Of a stretch of DNA of 64,000 bases, positions 46,639 to 55,117 are shown piece by piece (the stretch's first letter is position 1; each line of letters opens with the position of its first letter). The translations under genes were made by a program, and so were the position numbers. The stretch is from Salinicoccus sediminis. GTDB lineage: Bacteria; Bacillota; Bacilli; Staphylococcales; Salinicoccaceae. The notes under the pieces were generated by a model. That model worked only from the letters and a program-made list of their open reading frames with translations, made no database searches and had not been told where the DNA came from. The stretch is from assembly GCF_000986795.1 (NCBI RefSeq), contig NZ_LAYZ01000001.1, forward strand, positions 496,001 to 560,000, read 5' to 3'.

Positions 46639-47762
46639 TTTAGTACACCTCCTATTTCCTTGTGTACTCCCTTAAGAGCTTCAATTAATATATCTGCTTC
46701 CTCATCTGTTGTAAAGCTTGAAAATGAAATCCGGATGCTGCCCTTCACAATCGCCTCCGTATTGTCCATTGCCACGAGTGTTTCATTCAATACAGCAAGT
46801 TTTGAGGCACATGCACTTGTGGTCGACACCATGATGCCGCGGGCGCCGAGTGCATTCACCACAACCTCCCCCATGGCACCTTCAAAGGAGAGGTTCAGTA
46901 TATGGGGGACGCCTCCGGGCTGGACGTGCACAGAAGGGAGAGCTGAAACTGCATCCCTCACGCGTTCATTGTACCGGGCTACCCTTCTGTAATTCTCTTC
47001 TCTGTTCTCTGTTGCGATCCTCATGGCTTTTGCCATCGCCGCAACCGCACCCAGATTGACAGTGCCGCTTCTGATGCCCGATTCATGGCCGCCGCCGTAC
47101 ATGACAGGACGGACGATACCCTCCCGTTTCACAATCAGAGCCCCTGCGCCTTTCAGGCCATGGAACTTATGTGCACTCAGGCTCAGAGTGTCAGCCCCGC
47201 CAAGATCCATATCCACTTTGCCCATCGCCTGGGTCGCATCCACATGGAAATGCACTTTGGGATAATTCTTCAGTATTTTCGCAATTTCAGACACCGGCTG
47301 GATTACTCCCGTTATATTATTTACAGCCATCACGGTGACGAATACGACATCGTTATCAAGCTTTTCCCCCAGATCTTCAAGATCAATTTGTCCGTTTTCT
47401 TTGGTACCGATGTATTTGACGTCGAATCCTTCATTTTTCATCTCTTCAATGACGTTGATGACACTCGGATGTTCGATCTCACTGACAAGGACCGTGCTGC
47501 CGAACTGTTTCTTATTCTTCAGTACCCCCTGTATGGCGATGTTATTGCTTTCTGTTGCCCCTGAGGTAAACACACATCCGTGCCCCCCGAGACCGAGCAG
47601 TTCGAGCACCTGCTTCCTCGACGCCTCAAGCAGCTGCCCTGTCCTGCGGCCCTCCGGGTGGATGCTTGCTGTATTGTAATAGTAGTTTCTGTTCACCTGT
47701 TCAAATGTTTCCAGGGCTTCCTCAAACGGCCGTGTTGCTGCCGCGTTGTCCATGTATATCAA
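46635..47762 (-). CDS. Cysteine desulfurase dedicated to ThiI (NifZ/IscS-like)
   Basis: PLP enzyme that takes sulfur from cysteine. 375 residues. GATESNN near residue 70, HVDATQAMGK (PLP aspartate), PLP lysine in LSAHKFHGLKG, and the active loop cysteine in STTSACASK. Start TTG at 47762, 7 bases after AAGGAG. Four-base overlap with thiI indicates a dedicated pair for 4-thiouridine in tRNA, as B. subtilis NifZ-ThiI. Confidence 0.95.
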   Translation of the reverse strand: MIYMDNAAATRPFEEALETFEQVNRNYYYNTASIHPEGRRTGQLLEASRKQVLELLGLGGHGCVFTSGATESNNIAIQGVLKNKKQFGSTVLVSEIEHPSVINVIEEMKNEGFDVKYIGTKENGQIDLEDLGEKLDNDVVFVTVMAVNNITGVIQPVSEIAKILKNYPKVHFHVDATQAMGKVDMDLGGADTLSLSAHKFHGLKGAGALIVKREGIVRPVMYGGGHESGIRSGTVNLGAVAAMAKAMRIATENREENYRRVARYNERVRDAVSALPSVHVQPGGVPHILNLSFEGAMGEVVVNALGARGIMVSTTSACASKLAVLNETLVAMDNTEAIVKGSIRISFSSFTTDEEADILIEALKGVHKEIGGVLK

Positions 47763-47819
47763 AATGCCACTCCTTACGTAAAAGTGACCTGGGATATAAA
47801 TATCCCAAGCCGCTTCCCT

Positions 47820-49514
47820 CTATTCATTATCAAATTCTCTTTCAATCCTTGCCGCTGCACCCGGTTCAACCTTTTCGAGCCCGTTTTTCGCAATCTCGAG
47901 CGCACGTTTATAACGGTTCTCCTTGAACAGGCGTTCCGCTTCATTCAGCATCGTGTTGAAATCATGGTCATCCCGGCGGTATCTGTTGCCGTATTGGATC
48001 ATAAGTTCGGTAAGCCGTGCTTCCTGAAGTATCTCATATGCCTCCTGGTCGAACTTGTTGAGCAGCAGTACGGTATGGTTCACCTTGTCCTTTATATACT
48101 GGACATTCAGCGGCCGGCGCTCAAAGTATTTGTGTATCTCCTTGACATCGATGTCAAGCTCATTTTTCATGACCAGGAACTTCTCAGGCACGCTCGACAT
48201 GTTTGAGCCCATCAGCCCCCTGTATATGTCCTCTTTCCTGTCCTGGACAAGGAGTGCATTTTCCCTGGCTTCCGCTTCGTCTTCACGGAGGGTGATCAGG
48301 TACTCCTGTATCTGCTTCTGTTCATCATTGATGGCACCGATGTTCTCTTTGATATACTCCAGGTTATCAAGCACTTCACTGTATCTCGCCGTCGTTTTTC
48401 GCATTTCAGTAGTGATTTCATCGTAGATATCGATGAGGTTCTCGATTTCATGCTCGAATTTCTGGACTTTATGGATGTCGGATTCATTGATATGGAACTG
48501 CTCTTTCACATAGTCGATTTCCGTCCTGAGCGTGTAGTTGAGATCCTTGGCATGAAACAGATCATCAGTAATGATATGCTGCTCGTGATCGACTGTAGTC
48601 TTTGACCGGACTTCATGCTCCACAAGCTCAAGCATATCATCAAGCTGAGCATTGATATCGTCGAGGATTGCCCTCGCCTCATCCAGCTCCAGCCGGGTGA
48701 TCAGCGGTTCAACGAGATTCAGCTTACCTTTCAGCGTGGACAGTTTGCCCTCGACTTTGATGTGTTCAAGGTCATAGCCCTCCGCTTTAAGATCACGGCA
48801 GCCGAATCTGATCTCCTGGAACTGCTGCGGGAGTTCCTTCTGCACATCCTTGATGAGCAGGGGGATTTCATCCATGTTCTCTTTTAATATCGAAAGTTCC
48901 TCATGGACATCGTTGATGTGCTTGTTCGCCGTCACATAGTTTCCCGCATTCACCAGCTGTTCATATTCCTGAAGTTCAGGTTCATACGTCTCAATCAGTT
49001 TCTCAAGCGAAGGCTGGGAGTCGCCGAACTTGTGACCGTTTGCCAAAACATCCCTTTTGGCTTCTCTGTACAGCTTTTCCGATTCATTGAAGTTTCTCTC
49101 ACCGGCTTCATTGGAATCAAGCAGCTGGCCGATTTCAGAAGTCAGCGCCTGATACTGCTGTTCCACTCCATCGAGCGTCTCTTTTACAGAACCTGCTTTT
49201 TCCCGCCCGTCGCTAAAACGGAATCGGTCGATATCCTCCGATGCCGAGTCCAGTTCTTTTTCTGCTTCAGTAAGGGAGCTGTTCAATGCATTCTGCCAGT
49301 CAGACTGCCATTTTTTATAGAGAGTCAGTGCCTCACCGTGGAGATTGTAGTCCTTCACTTTGACCAGAGTATCCTGGAAAGGCAGTGTTTTCACACCTTC
49401 GAGCCTGGACTGCTGACTGTTAATTTCATCTTTTCTTATATTCCGCATGTATAATAGCGTACCCATTCCTATTATCGCCAAAAGGATGAGCACGATTAAA
49501 ACATAAACCCACAT
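47820..49514 (-). CDS. ezrA: Septation ring formation regulator EzrA
   Basis: Membrane protein that controls FtsZ ring placement and links it to cell-wall synthesis. 564 residues: one N-terminal membrane helix (VYVLIVLILLAIIGMGTLLYM, about 3-23), outside-in topology, then spectrin-like coiled-coil repeats through the rest. The frame could start nine codons earlier, but the ATG at 49514 has AGGAGG at 7 bases. Own promoter (TATAAT at 49541-49546, weak -35). Confidence 0.96.
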   Translation of the reverse strand: MWVYVLIVLILLAIIGMGTLLYMRNIRKDEINSQQSRLEGVKTLPFQDTLVKVKDYNLHGEALTLYKKWQSDWQNALNSSLTEAEKELDSASEDIDRFRFSDGREKAGSVKETLDGVEQQYQALTSEIGQLLDSNEAGERNFNESEKLYREAKRDVLANGHKFGDSQPSLEKLIETYEPELQEYEQLVNAGNYVTANKHINDVHEELSILKENMDEIPLLIKDVQKELPQQFQEIRFGCRDLKAEGYDLEHIKVEGKLSTLKGKLNLVEPLITRLELDEARAILDDINAQLDDMLELVEHEVRSKTTVDHEQHIITDDLFHAKDLNYTLRTEIDYVKEQFHINESDIHKVQKFEHEIENLIDIYDEITTEMRKTTARYSEVLDNLEYIKENIGAINDEQKQIQEYLITLREDEAEARENALLVQDRKEDIYRGLMGSNMSSVPEKFLVMKNELDIDVKEIHKYFERRPLNVQYIKDKVNHTVLLLNKFDQEAYEILQEARLTELMIQYGNRYRRDDHDFNTMLNEAERLFKENRYKRALEIAKNGLEKVEPGAAARIEREFDNE

Positions 49515-49546
49515 ACAGCTACCTCCTATACATATATTCAATTATA

Positions 49547-49757
49547 GCTTAAATGACAGGAACAAAAAACATTTAAATATATAAATCAATTGTTAAATTC
49601 AATGGTCCAATTTATGATTCCGGTCGTTTTCCCAGCATACATCAGTCGAAAATTTCCGTCTCCTGGGGGATAAGTATAAAAATAAAAGTTCCGACTATCA
49701 ATATATTACCATTAATACTTGAGTTCCGGTGTTCTATTATATTAAAAAATCTAAACA
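49547..49757. other. AT-rich intergenic stretch between ezrA and the methionine sulfoxide reductase gene
   Basis: Part of a 306-base gap between divergent genes. Apart from the two promoters I see one imperfect repeat (CCCAG ... CTGGG, about 49630-49666) and no open frame worth calling. Confidence 0.5.
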
Positions 49758-49786
49758 TTGAAACAGGTTTCAAAAGATTGTATAAT
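49758..49786 (+). promoter_or_regulatory. Promoter with overlapping palindrome, methionine sulfoxide reductase gene
   Basis: TTGAAA at 49758-49763, 17-base spacer, perfect TATAAT at 49781-49786. The -35 is the left half of a perfect inverted repeat TTGAAACAGGTTTCAA (49758-49773), a likely repressor site. Confidence 0.75.
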
Positions 49787-49820
49787 TTAATAATATTTAT
49801 AAAAGGATAAAGGTGATGCA

Positions 49821-50291
49821 ATGTATACGGCAGTTGAAATCAAGGACTACACACAGCTTAACCAGATGCTGAAAGGACTGATCGAAGACGAAGCGGACCG
49901 GATTGCCAATCTGTCCAACGCCGCAAGCCTGCTCAATCAATTCCTGGATAATGTAAACTGGGTCGGCTTCTACCTCTATAAAGAACAAACGGATGAGCTC
50001 GTACTCGGCCCCTTCCAGGGTCTTCCTGCCTGCGTCCGCATACAGAACGGCAAAGGGGTCTGCGGCACTGCATTCAGGGGCAACGATATATTCATCGTCG
50101 ACGATGTCAATGAATTCCCGGGGCACATCGCCTGTGATGCAAACAGCAAATCGGAAATCGTCGTACCGATCTATAAGGACAGTGAACCAGTCGGAGTACT
50201 CGATATCGATGCACCTGTATACGAACGGTTCACAGAAGAAGACCGTGCCGGTCTCGCAGAATTCGTGGATATACTGAAAAACCACATTTAA
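49821..50291 (+). CDS. Free methionine-(R)-sulfoxide reductase (GAF domain)
   Basis: Reduces free Met-R-sulfoxide. 156 residues, one GAF domain. The three diagnostic cysteines are present: C71 (LPACVRI), C81 (KGVCGTA) and C105 (HIACDANSKSEIVVP), with the conserved FQGLPACVRI frame. AAAGGTG precedes the ATG. Single gene between ezrA and rpsD, the place it has in Staphylococcus. Its promoter carries a palindrome, so it is probably regulated. Confidence 0.93.
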   Translation: MYTAVEIKDYTQLNQMLKGLIEDEADRIANLSNAASLLNQFLDNVNWVGFYLYKEQTDELVLGPFQGLPACVRIQNGKGVCGTAFRGNDIFIVDDVNEFPGHIACDANSKSEIVVPIYKDSEPVGVLDIDAPVYERFTEEDRAGLAEFVDILKNHI

Positions 50292-50303
50292 TCATATCAT
50301 CCA

Positions 50304-50332
50304 TTGACTTATGCTGCAGGGTGATGTAGAAT
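50304..50332 (+). promoter_or_regulatory. Promoter of rpsD
   Basis: TTGACT at 50304-50309, 17-base spacer, TAGAAT at 50327-50332. Confidence 0.75.
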
Positions 50333-50338
50333 TACTAA

Positions 50339-50520
50339 TTGTGTAAATAAACGGATTAAGTAGCGGATAATTATTACATGCCAGTATGCGGTCCCCTCAA
50401 GAGGTGTGCTGTGTAACTGATGCTATTAGGCGAAGGCACTTTAAATCGCATGCCCATGTAAGTGGTTGTCACCCTTATGATGTTTGTTGCATAAACTAAA
50501 CACATTAAGGAGGAGTCAAA
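50339..50520 (+). ncRNA. Long structured leader of rpsD (probable S4 autoregulatory leader)
   Basis: About 180 untranslated bases between the promoter and rpsD. In Bacillus, S4 represses its own synthesis by binding such a leader. The segment holds several short pairing blocks (for example GCATGC at 50448-50453 and GTGGTTGTCAC further on) and no T-run terminator, which suggests control at translation. Assignment is by position and length. Confidence 0.6.
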
Positions 50521-51123
50521 ATGGCTCGATTCACAGGTTCAATTTGGAAAAAATCCCGTCGTCTCGGCATTTCCCTGACTGGTACCGGCAAAGAACTGGA
50601 GCGCCGTCCTTACGCGCCCGGTGACCACGGTCCGACTCAGAGAAGGAAATTGTCAGAGTACGGCATGCAGCTTCAGGAGAAGCAAAAACTGCGTTACATG
50701 TACGGAATCAACGAACGTCAATTCCGCACAATCTTCGACCGTTCAGGCAAAATGAAAGGTGTTCATGGTGAGAACTTCATGATCCTTCTCGCTTCCCGCC
50801 TCGATGCAGTGGTATACCAACTCGGCCTTGCAAGAACACGCCGTCAGGCACGCCAGCTTGTAAACCACGGTCACATCACAGTGGACGGTGGTCGTGTGGA
50901 CATCCCATCCTACATGCTCAAACCTGGACAGGTTATCGGTCTTCGTGAAAGATCACGCAACCTCGACATCGTCAAAGAAGCTATCGAGTACAACAACTTT
51001 GTACCTGAATACCTGACTTTCGATGAAGAAAAACTTGAAGGTACATTCGTACGCCAGCCGGAGCGCTCCGAGCTTCCTGCTGAAATCAACGAACAGCTGA
51101 TCGTTGAGTACTACTCAAGATAA
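50521..51123 (+). CDS. rpsD: 30S ribosomal protein S4
   Basis: Primary 16S rRNA-binding protein that starts 30S assembly. 200 residues. N-terminal domain without zinc cysteines (the C-minus form), then the S4 RNA-binding domain ([28 protein letters not shown]-type, about 92-120). AGGAGG 7 bases before the ATG. Monocistronic with its own leader and terminator. Confidence 0.99.
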   Translation: MARFTGSIWKKSRRLGISLTGTGKELERRPYAPGDHGPTQRRKLSEYGMQLQEKQKLRYMYGINERQFRTIFDRSGKMKGVHGENFMILLASRLDAVVYQLGLARTRRQARQLVNHGHITVDGGRVDIPSYMLKPGQVIGLRERSRNLDIVKEAIEYNNFVPEYLTFDEEKLEGTFVRQPERSELPAEINEQLIVEYYSR

Positions 51124-51144
51124 TAACTCTGCTTTCAATTATAA

Positions 51145-51177
51145 AAGCTCTGATCCTTTTGGAATCAGGGCTTTTTT
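51145..51177 (+). terminator. Terminator of rpsD
   Basis: AAGCTCTGAT pairs with ATCAGGGCTT around CCTTTTGG; TTTTTT follows. Confidence 0.88.
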
Positions 51178-51184
51178 GTATTGT

Positions 51185-51214
51185 TGCAAAGCATTATGCT
51201 AACATGTATGTTAG
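51185..51214 (+). promoter_or_regulatory. Promoter with palindromic operator, unknown gene at 51239
   Basis: TTGCAA at 51185-51190, 17-base spacer, TATGTT at 51208-51213. The -10 lies inside the inverted repeat CTAACAT-GT-ATGTTAG (51199-51214), the usual place for a repressor site. Confidence 0.6.
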
Positions 51215-51238
51215 ACAGCACATAAAGGGAGCAATTCG

Positions 51239-51634
51239 ATGAAACTTTCAGATGAGACATACAAGAAGATAATATCGGAAATCATGAAACAGCAGCACGG
51301 AACCGGCAAAGTATTTAACTTCCTGGTCAAGTTGCACCAGGTTGAAACGGAGTTTACAGTGGATACGCCGTCGGAAGTGACTCTTGATAAGATCCGGGAG
51401 ATTACCGTGCCCATAGACCATCATGACCTGCCGGATGATGAATATCTGTTTTATATAGGCACAGGAATCAAGGATCTGAATCCGGCGGTGGCACATCTGA
51501 AAATAACCGGGGATGGCGACAACACGACTGTCAGTGTACTCTCCAGTGCCGCTGAAGGGCTCATCAGGCAGAAGTCGAATAAGAAGGCCATTGAAAAATT
51601 GAAAGTGCAGCTGGGGCTGCTGGATGAGCTATAG
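51239..51634 (+). CDS. Protein of unknown function
   Basis: 131 residues, soluble, not recognised. The N-terminal half looks helical (SDETYKKIISEIMKQQ), the middle beta-rich with DHHDLPDDEY, the end a basic helix (RQKSNKKAIEKLKVQLG). AAAGGGAG precedes the ATG at 7 bases. Own promoter with a palindrome over the -10 and own terminator. It converges with the CDF metal exporter gene; no functional link can be shown. Confidence 0.75.
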   Translation: MKLSDETYKKIISEIMKQQHGTGKVFNFLVKLHQVETEFTVDTPSEVTLDKIREITVPIDHHDLPDDEYLFYIGTGIKDLNPAVAHLKITGDGDNTTVSVLSSAAEGLIRQKSNKKAIEKLKVQLGLLDEL

Positions 51635-51660
51635 AAAAAAAGAGCCTTACGGCTCTTTTT
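51635..51660. terminator. Bidirectional terminator between the unknown gene and the CDF exporter
   Basis: AAAAGAGCC / GGCTCTTTT with loop TTAC, A- and T-runs on both sides. Confidence 0.88.
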
Positions 51661-51664
51661 CTGT

Positions 51665-52570
51665 TCAGCATACTATGTTTTCATCGTGTCCGTGATGCCT
51701 GCATTCAATTTGGATGGTCACCTGCCCGATTCCCTCTTCCTTCATTTTTTCATCTATGTCACTGATGATCGCCTGTGATTCGTGGACGGTCAGGTCGCCT
51801 TTTACAACCGCATGGAGGCTCATTGCATTCTGTCCGCTGGTGATGCTCCAAACATGAAGGCTGTGTATCCCTTCCACCCTGTCTATGCTTTTCAGTGATT
51901 CTGCTATGTTATCCAGATTTATATCCTTCGGCACGCCCTCCATCAGGATATGAAGCGATTCCCTCGTGACCCTCCAGCCGCTGATGAGTATGAGTACCGC
52001 AACGATTATGCTGGCCAAAGGGTCCATGAATCCCCAACCGAAAAGCATGATGCAGACTGCCGCAATGATGGCTCCGACCGAACCGAGCATATCCCCTATT
52101 ACATGCAGGAAGGCAGCTTTCAGGTTCAGGTTGTGTTCCGTGTCCCCGCGCATCAATATCCATGCAACAAGTATGTTCACCAAGAGGCCGATGACGGCAA
52201 TCGCCAGCATCCCGCCGGAAGCAACCTCAGGCGGTGACATGAATCTCTGTACCGCCTCGTAAAAGATGAACAGTGATATGAGTACCAGGGTCACACCGTT
52301 GAACACTGCAGCCAATATTTCAAAACGCTTGTATCCATATGTCTTACTGTAATCGGCGACTTTCTCCCCGAATTTGAAAGCTGCCAGTGCAATCGCAAGC
52401 GAGACTGCATCGCTGAACATATGGCCTGCATCCGCAAGCAGTGCGAGACTGTTCGTAAGCCACCCTCCGATTGCTTCAATGACCATGAATGATGCAATGA
52501 GTATGAAACTCAGGAGAAGCACTTTTTTGTTGGCGCCATGCGTGTGGTCATGATGATCGTGCCCCATCAT
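51665..52570 (-). CDS. Cation diffusion facilitator, zinc/cobalt exporter (CzcD type)
   Basis: Metal/proton antiporter that expels Zn and similar ions. About 301 residues: His-rich N-terminus (GHDHHDHTHG), six membrane helices, metal-site residues in helix II (LADAGHMFSDA) and helix V (HVIGDMLGSVG), and a cytosolic C-terminal domain with further histidines (HSLHVW, ECRHHGHDE). Start at ATG 52570 or 52567, both behind AGAGGTG. No ArsR-type regulator is next to it, unlike Staphylococcus czrAB. Confidence 0.94.
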   Translation of the reverse strand: MMGHDHHDHTHGANKKVLLLSFILIASFMVIEAIGGWLTNSLALLADAGHMFSDAVSLAIALAAFKFGEKVADYSKTYGYKRFEILAAVFNGVTLVLISLFIFYEAVQRFMSPPEVASGGMLAIAVIGLLVNILVAWILMRGDTEHNLNLKAAFLHVIGDMLGSVGAIIAAVCIMLFGWGFMDPLASIIVAVLILISGWRVTRESLHILMEGVPKDINLDNIAESLKSIDRVEGIHSLHVWSITSGQNAMSLHAVVKGDLTVHESQAIISDIDEKMKEEGIGQVTIQIECRHHGHDENIVC

Positions 52571-52670
52571 CCTCACCTCTTCATTCCATCTTTTCTCTTC
52601 AGTATCATTATATCAGCTTGTGCGGGAACAGTATATCCTCTCGCTTTCAAGCACTCATTTATACATAAAA

Positions 52671-52706
52671 GATATCCGGGACATAGATTTTTATGTCCCG
52701 GATATC
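52671..52706 (-). terminator. Terminator of the STAS-like gene
   Basis: Perfect 15-base arms GATATCCGGGACATA / TATGTCCCGGATATC around 6 bases; TTTTATG follows on the minus strand only. Confidence 0.82.
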
Positions 52707-52741
52707 ATCAAACTTATATTCTTCACCCTGATTTGGCTTCG

Positions 52742-53098
52742 TTACTTTTTTAACCACTCCCATGCCTGATCCTTCTGTGCACGGTCAAACTGTTCCACTT
52801 CAATACCCGGTGCAAGGTCTGAGACTGTCGAGCCGCCTTCCACCCATACTGAATCGGTGACTACGGCAAATTTTCCGTATTGTTTCCAATGTTTAATATC
52901 CACAAGCATCCCTTTTACAATTCCTAAAAGATCGGTGCCTCCAAGATTTTTTATATCTACAAATGCATTCAATGTCTCTTCATTTCCATAATGACCGTCG
53001 ATGAACGTCTCAACCCTTTCCACATCTTCTTCTGTCATCTTCCCATCAACTGTCATCTGGACAATATTTGTATATTCACTTTCCCACAGTTCTATCAA
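52742..53098 (-). CDS. STAS / SpoIIAA-like protein
   Basis: 118 residues matching the SpoIIAA-like family (lipid-binding or anti-sigma-antagonist fold): an N-terminal beta strand, DGKMTEEDVERVETF, a central LLGIVKGMLVDIKHWKQYGKFAVVTD-like segment and a C-terminal helix ending QAWEWLKK. No phosphorylatable serine is obvious at the usual SpoIIAA position. Start TTG at 53098, 8 bases after AAGGAGG. Single gene; role unknown. Confidence 0.8.
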   Translation of the reverse strand: MIELWESEYTNIVQMTVDGKMTEEDVERVETFIDGHYGNEETLNAFVDIKNLGGTDLLGIVKGMLVDIKHWKQYGKFAVVTDSVWVEGGSTVSDLAPGIEVEQFDRAQKDQAWEWLKK

Positions 53099-53203
53099 GT
53101 CCTGTCCCTCCTTAATTTTATCTGTCCCTCCTCACTACCCTTTCCATCCGGATAAAACACAATTTATATGAAGTGGTAATATAAAATATCCTGGAAATAA
53201 AGA

Positions 53204-53223
53204 AGGATTGCTCATGCAATCCT
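53204..53223 (-). terminator. Terminator of the first GNAT gene
   Basis: AGGATTGC / GCAATCCT with loop of 4; TCTTTATTT on the minus strand. Confidence 0.75.
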
Positions 53224-53236
53224 CCATATCCTATGA

Positions 53237-53863
53237 TTATTTTTTATAATAAATGATATACTCTCCCGCGAGATTGTCACCGATATAAACTTCACTGTTG
53301 GCAAGCATCCATTCGGTATCCTGGAAATGCACATTCTCAGACTCACCGGTTGGAACGGGCGCATCAAAGAGATTGAGCTGCATGACATGACGTTTTTTGC
53401 CGCCATATTTGTATGTCGTCTTCACTATTTTGAAACCGAGTCTGAATTTGTCCTTCAGGCTCGGGATGTTCCCCGGCATGACTGTAGTCATTATATGATT
53501 GAAATCCCCGGACTCCCTTACCCGGCGGATCAGCTCCCTGCCCATTTCGGTCTGCATGCCCTGCCCTCTTGAGGCGGGATCGATGAAGGTGATTTCGGAA
53601 TAGATGACGCGGCTTTTATCACTGATGCCCGCATCATCCGCAAGATGTTCCGGTTCGTCTGCTGACGGGATATACATGGAGCGCGTAGCAACAAGCACGT
53701 CGCCCTTGAAGACGCCGATGATATATCCCTGCCTTATTATTTCCGCAAATTCTTCCTTCGTCAGCGTCTCGAGCACTTCCTTGTCTTCCAATGAATCATA
53801 GACAGCATTCTGGAGCGCGATTATCTCCTCCAGATCATTCATATCCAGGTTTCTGAATTCCAT
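53237..53863 (-). CDS. GNAT-family acetyltransferase
   Basis: 208 residues. Acetyl-CoA-binding motif A is seen as ITFIDPASRGQGMQTEMGRELI (RGQGM pyrophosphate loop, about 100-121), with the following beta-bulge region FNHIMTTVMPGN. The last 50 residues are an extension beyond the core fold. Substrate unknown. AAAAGGA precedes the ATG. Confidence 0.85.
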   Translation of the reverse strand: MEFRNLDMNDLEEIIALQNAVYDSLEDKEVLETLTKEEFAEIIRQGYIIGVFKGDVLVATRSMYIPSADEPEHLADDAGISDKSRVIYSEITFIDPASRGQGMQTEMGRELIRRVRESGDFNHIMTTVMPGNIPSLKDKFRLGFKIVKTTYKYGGKKRHVMQLNLFDAPVPTGESENVHFQDTEWMLANSEVYIGDNLAGEYIIYYKK

Positions 53864-53956
53864 GTGACACTTCCTTTTAAATTTTGATAGTCGGGATATT
53901 GAAGATGTTTATATTTCACTTTAAATGGCTATATTATTTATGAGGAGTTGGTGCAT

Positions 53957-54163
53957 ATGGCAATCATAGTCAAGGTTAAGGACAGCACGAACAACGAAAC
54001 GGATTTCAGATTCATCCGTAGCGACAGGGTCAAAGACAGCATCAAGGCTGCATATATAAATCAGGAAATGAAGCAGACAGCAGGCAGCAAGTTTGTACAG
54101 TTTATATATCCGGGTCATACGGAGACTTTCACCCAATTTAAAATCAACTATAAAAGACGCTGA
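53957..54163 (+). CDS. Small basic protein of unknown function
   Basis: 68 residues, not recognised. ATG 53957 lies 9 bases after GAGGAG; earlier GTG/TTG codons in the frame are too close to the RBS. Rich in Lys/Asn/Thr with strands such as AIIVKVKD and FVQFIYPG, possibly a small beta barrel. Own terminator overlapping the stop codon. Confidence 0.7.
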   Translation: MAIIVKVKDSTNNETDFRFIRSDRVKDSIKAAYINQEMKQTAGSKFVQFIYPGHTETFTQFKINYKRR

Positions 54164-54179
54164 TTGATAGCGTCTTTTT
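54152..54179 (+). terminator. Terminator of the small gene at 53957
   Basis: AAAAGACGC / GCGTCTTTT around 9 bases, then TATTG; the 5' arm contains the last Arg codon and overlaps the TGA. Confidence 0.82.
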
Positions 54180-54187
54180 ATTGTGCA

Positions 54188-55102
54188 TTACTTTATATTG
54201 GCATCCAGCCAGCTGAACATGAGATTTTTCCATTCAGCCGCCCGCGCGTCTGCGATTCCCGTCACTTCCGTCGCCAGGCTCAATCCGTGCTGGCCGTGCT
54301 GGAAAGTATGGAGTTCCCACGGGATGCGGTGAGACTCCAGCGCTTTGGCAAAATCCAGTGAATTCTGGATGAACACGAGCTGGTCCTCCACTGTATGCCA
54401 GATGAAGGTTGGCGGCGTATCCTTTGAAACATGCTGTTTGAGATCGGCCATCCGCACCATATCTTCATCCGGTTCGCTCCCGAATACCATACGTGATGCG
54501 ACCGACATGTACTGCGGATCCCCTATGCCGCGGGCATCAGCTATTTCCTTGTTGAGCAGATAATCAAGGATCGGGTATCCCAGCACCTGGAAATCCGGAC
54601 GGTACCATCTCGGTTCATCCCCGACCTTCTCTTCCAGCCAGTTACTGTTCCAGTGGACCCCGAGGCTTGCCGCAAGATGGCCGCCGGCTGAGAATCCCGC
54701 CACACCGATCCTGTCCGGATTGACATTGAACTCATGGCAGTTCTCCCTGATGAATGTCATCGTTTTTGCAAGCTCCGTCAGAGGCCCCGGGAATTCGGAG
54801 CCGAGGACGGTCTCTTTTGCGACGGATGATGCTATCTGATACAGTTCATCCCGGTCGGTCTTCCTGCCTTCCCTCCGGATGGCGGAACCGATGGTCGAGT
54901 ATCTCAGTATGAAAACATGGTACCCTTTTGCCAGAAATTCATAGGCGACAGGCTCCGCCTCCCTGTCAGACACATACATATAGCTGCCGCCCGGGCATAT
55001 GACGACCGCCGGCCGCCCCTCTTTCTGATGCAGCGGATTCTCGCCCAGCATCATAGTAACCTCCGCGTGGTTGTCACCTATATAGAAACTTTGTAATATC
55101 AT
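54188..55102 (-). CDS. Alpha/beta-hydrolase, acetyl-esterase type
   Basis: 304 residues, soluble. Oxyanion region VICPGGSYMYVSDREAEPVA, nucleophile serine in GFSAGGHLAAS (about 143), aspartate in HTVEDQLV and histidine in FQHGQHGLSLA. It resembles the bacterial acetyl-xylan/carbohydrate esterase group (BD-FAE like). Physiological substrate unknown. Follows the second GNAT gene by 15 bases, so the two form an operon. Confidence 0.88.
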   Translation of the reverse strand: MILQSFYIGDNHAEVTMMLGENPLHQKEGRPAVVICPGGSYMYVSDREAEPVAYEFLAKGYHVFILRYSTIGSAIRREGRKTDRDELYQIASSVAKETVLGSEFPGPLTELAKTMTFIRENCHEFNVNPDRIGVAGFSAGGHLAASLGVHWNSNWLEEKVGDEPRWYRPDFQVLGYPILDYLLNKEIADARGIGDPQYMSVASRMVFGSEPDEDMVRMADLKQHVSKDTPPTFIWHTVEDQLVFIQNSLDFAKALESHRIPWELHTFQHGQHGLSLATEVTGIADARAAEWKNLMFSWLDANIK

Positions 55103-55117
55103 GCAGTCCTGCCTCCA

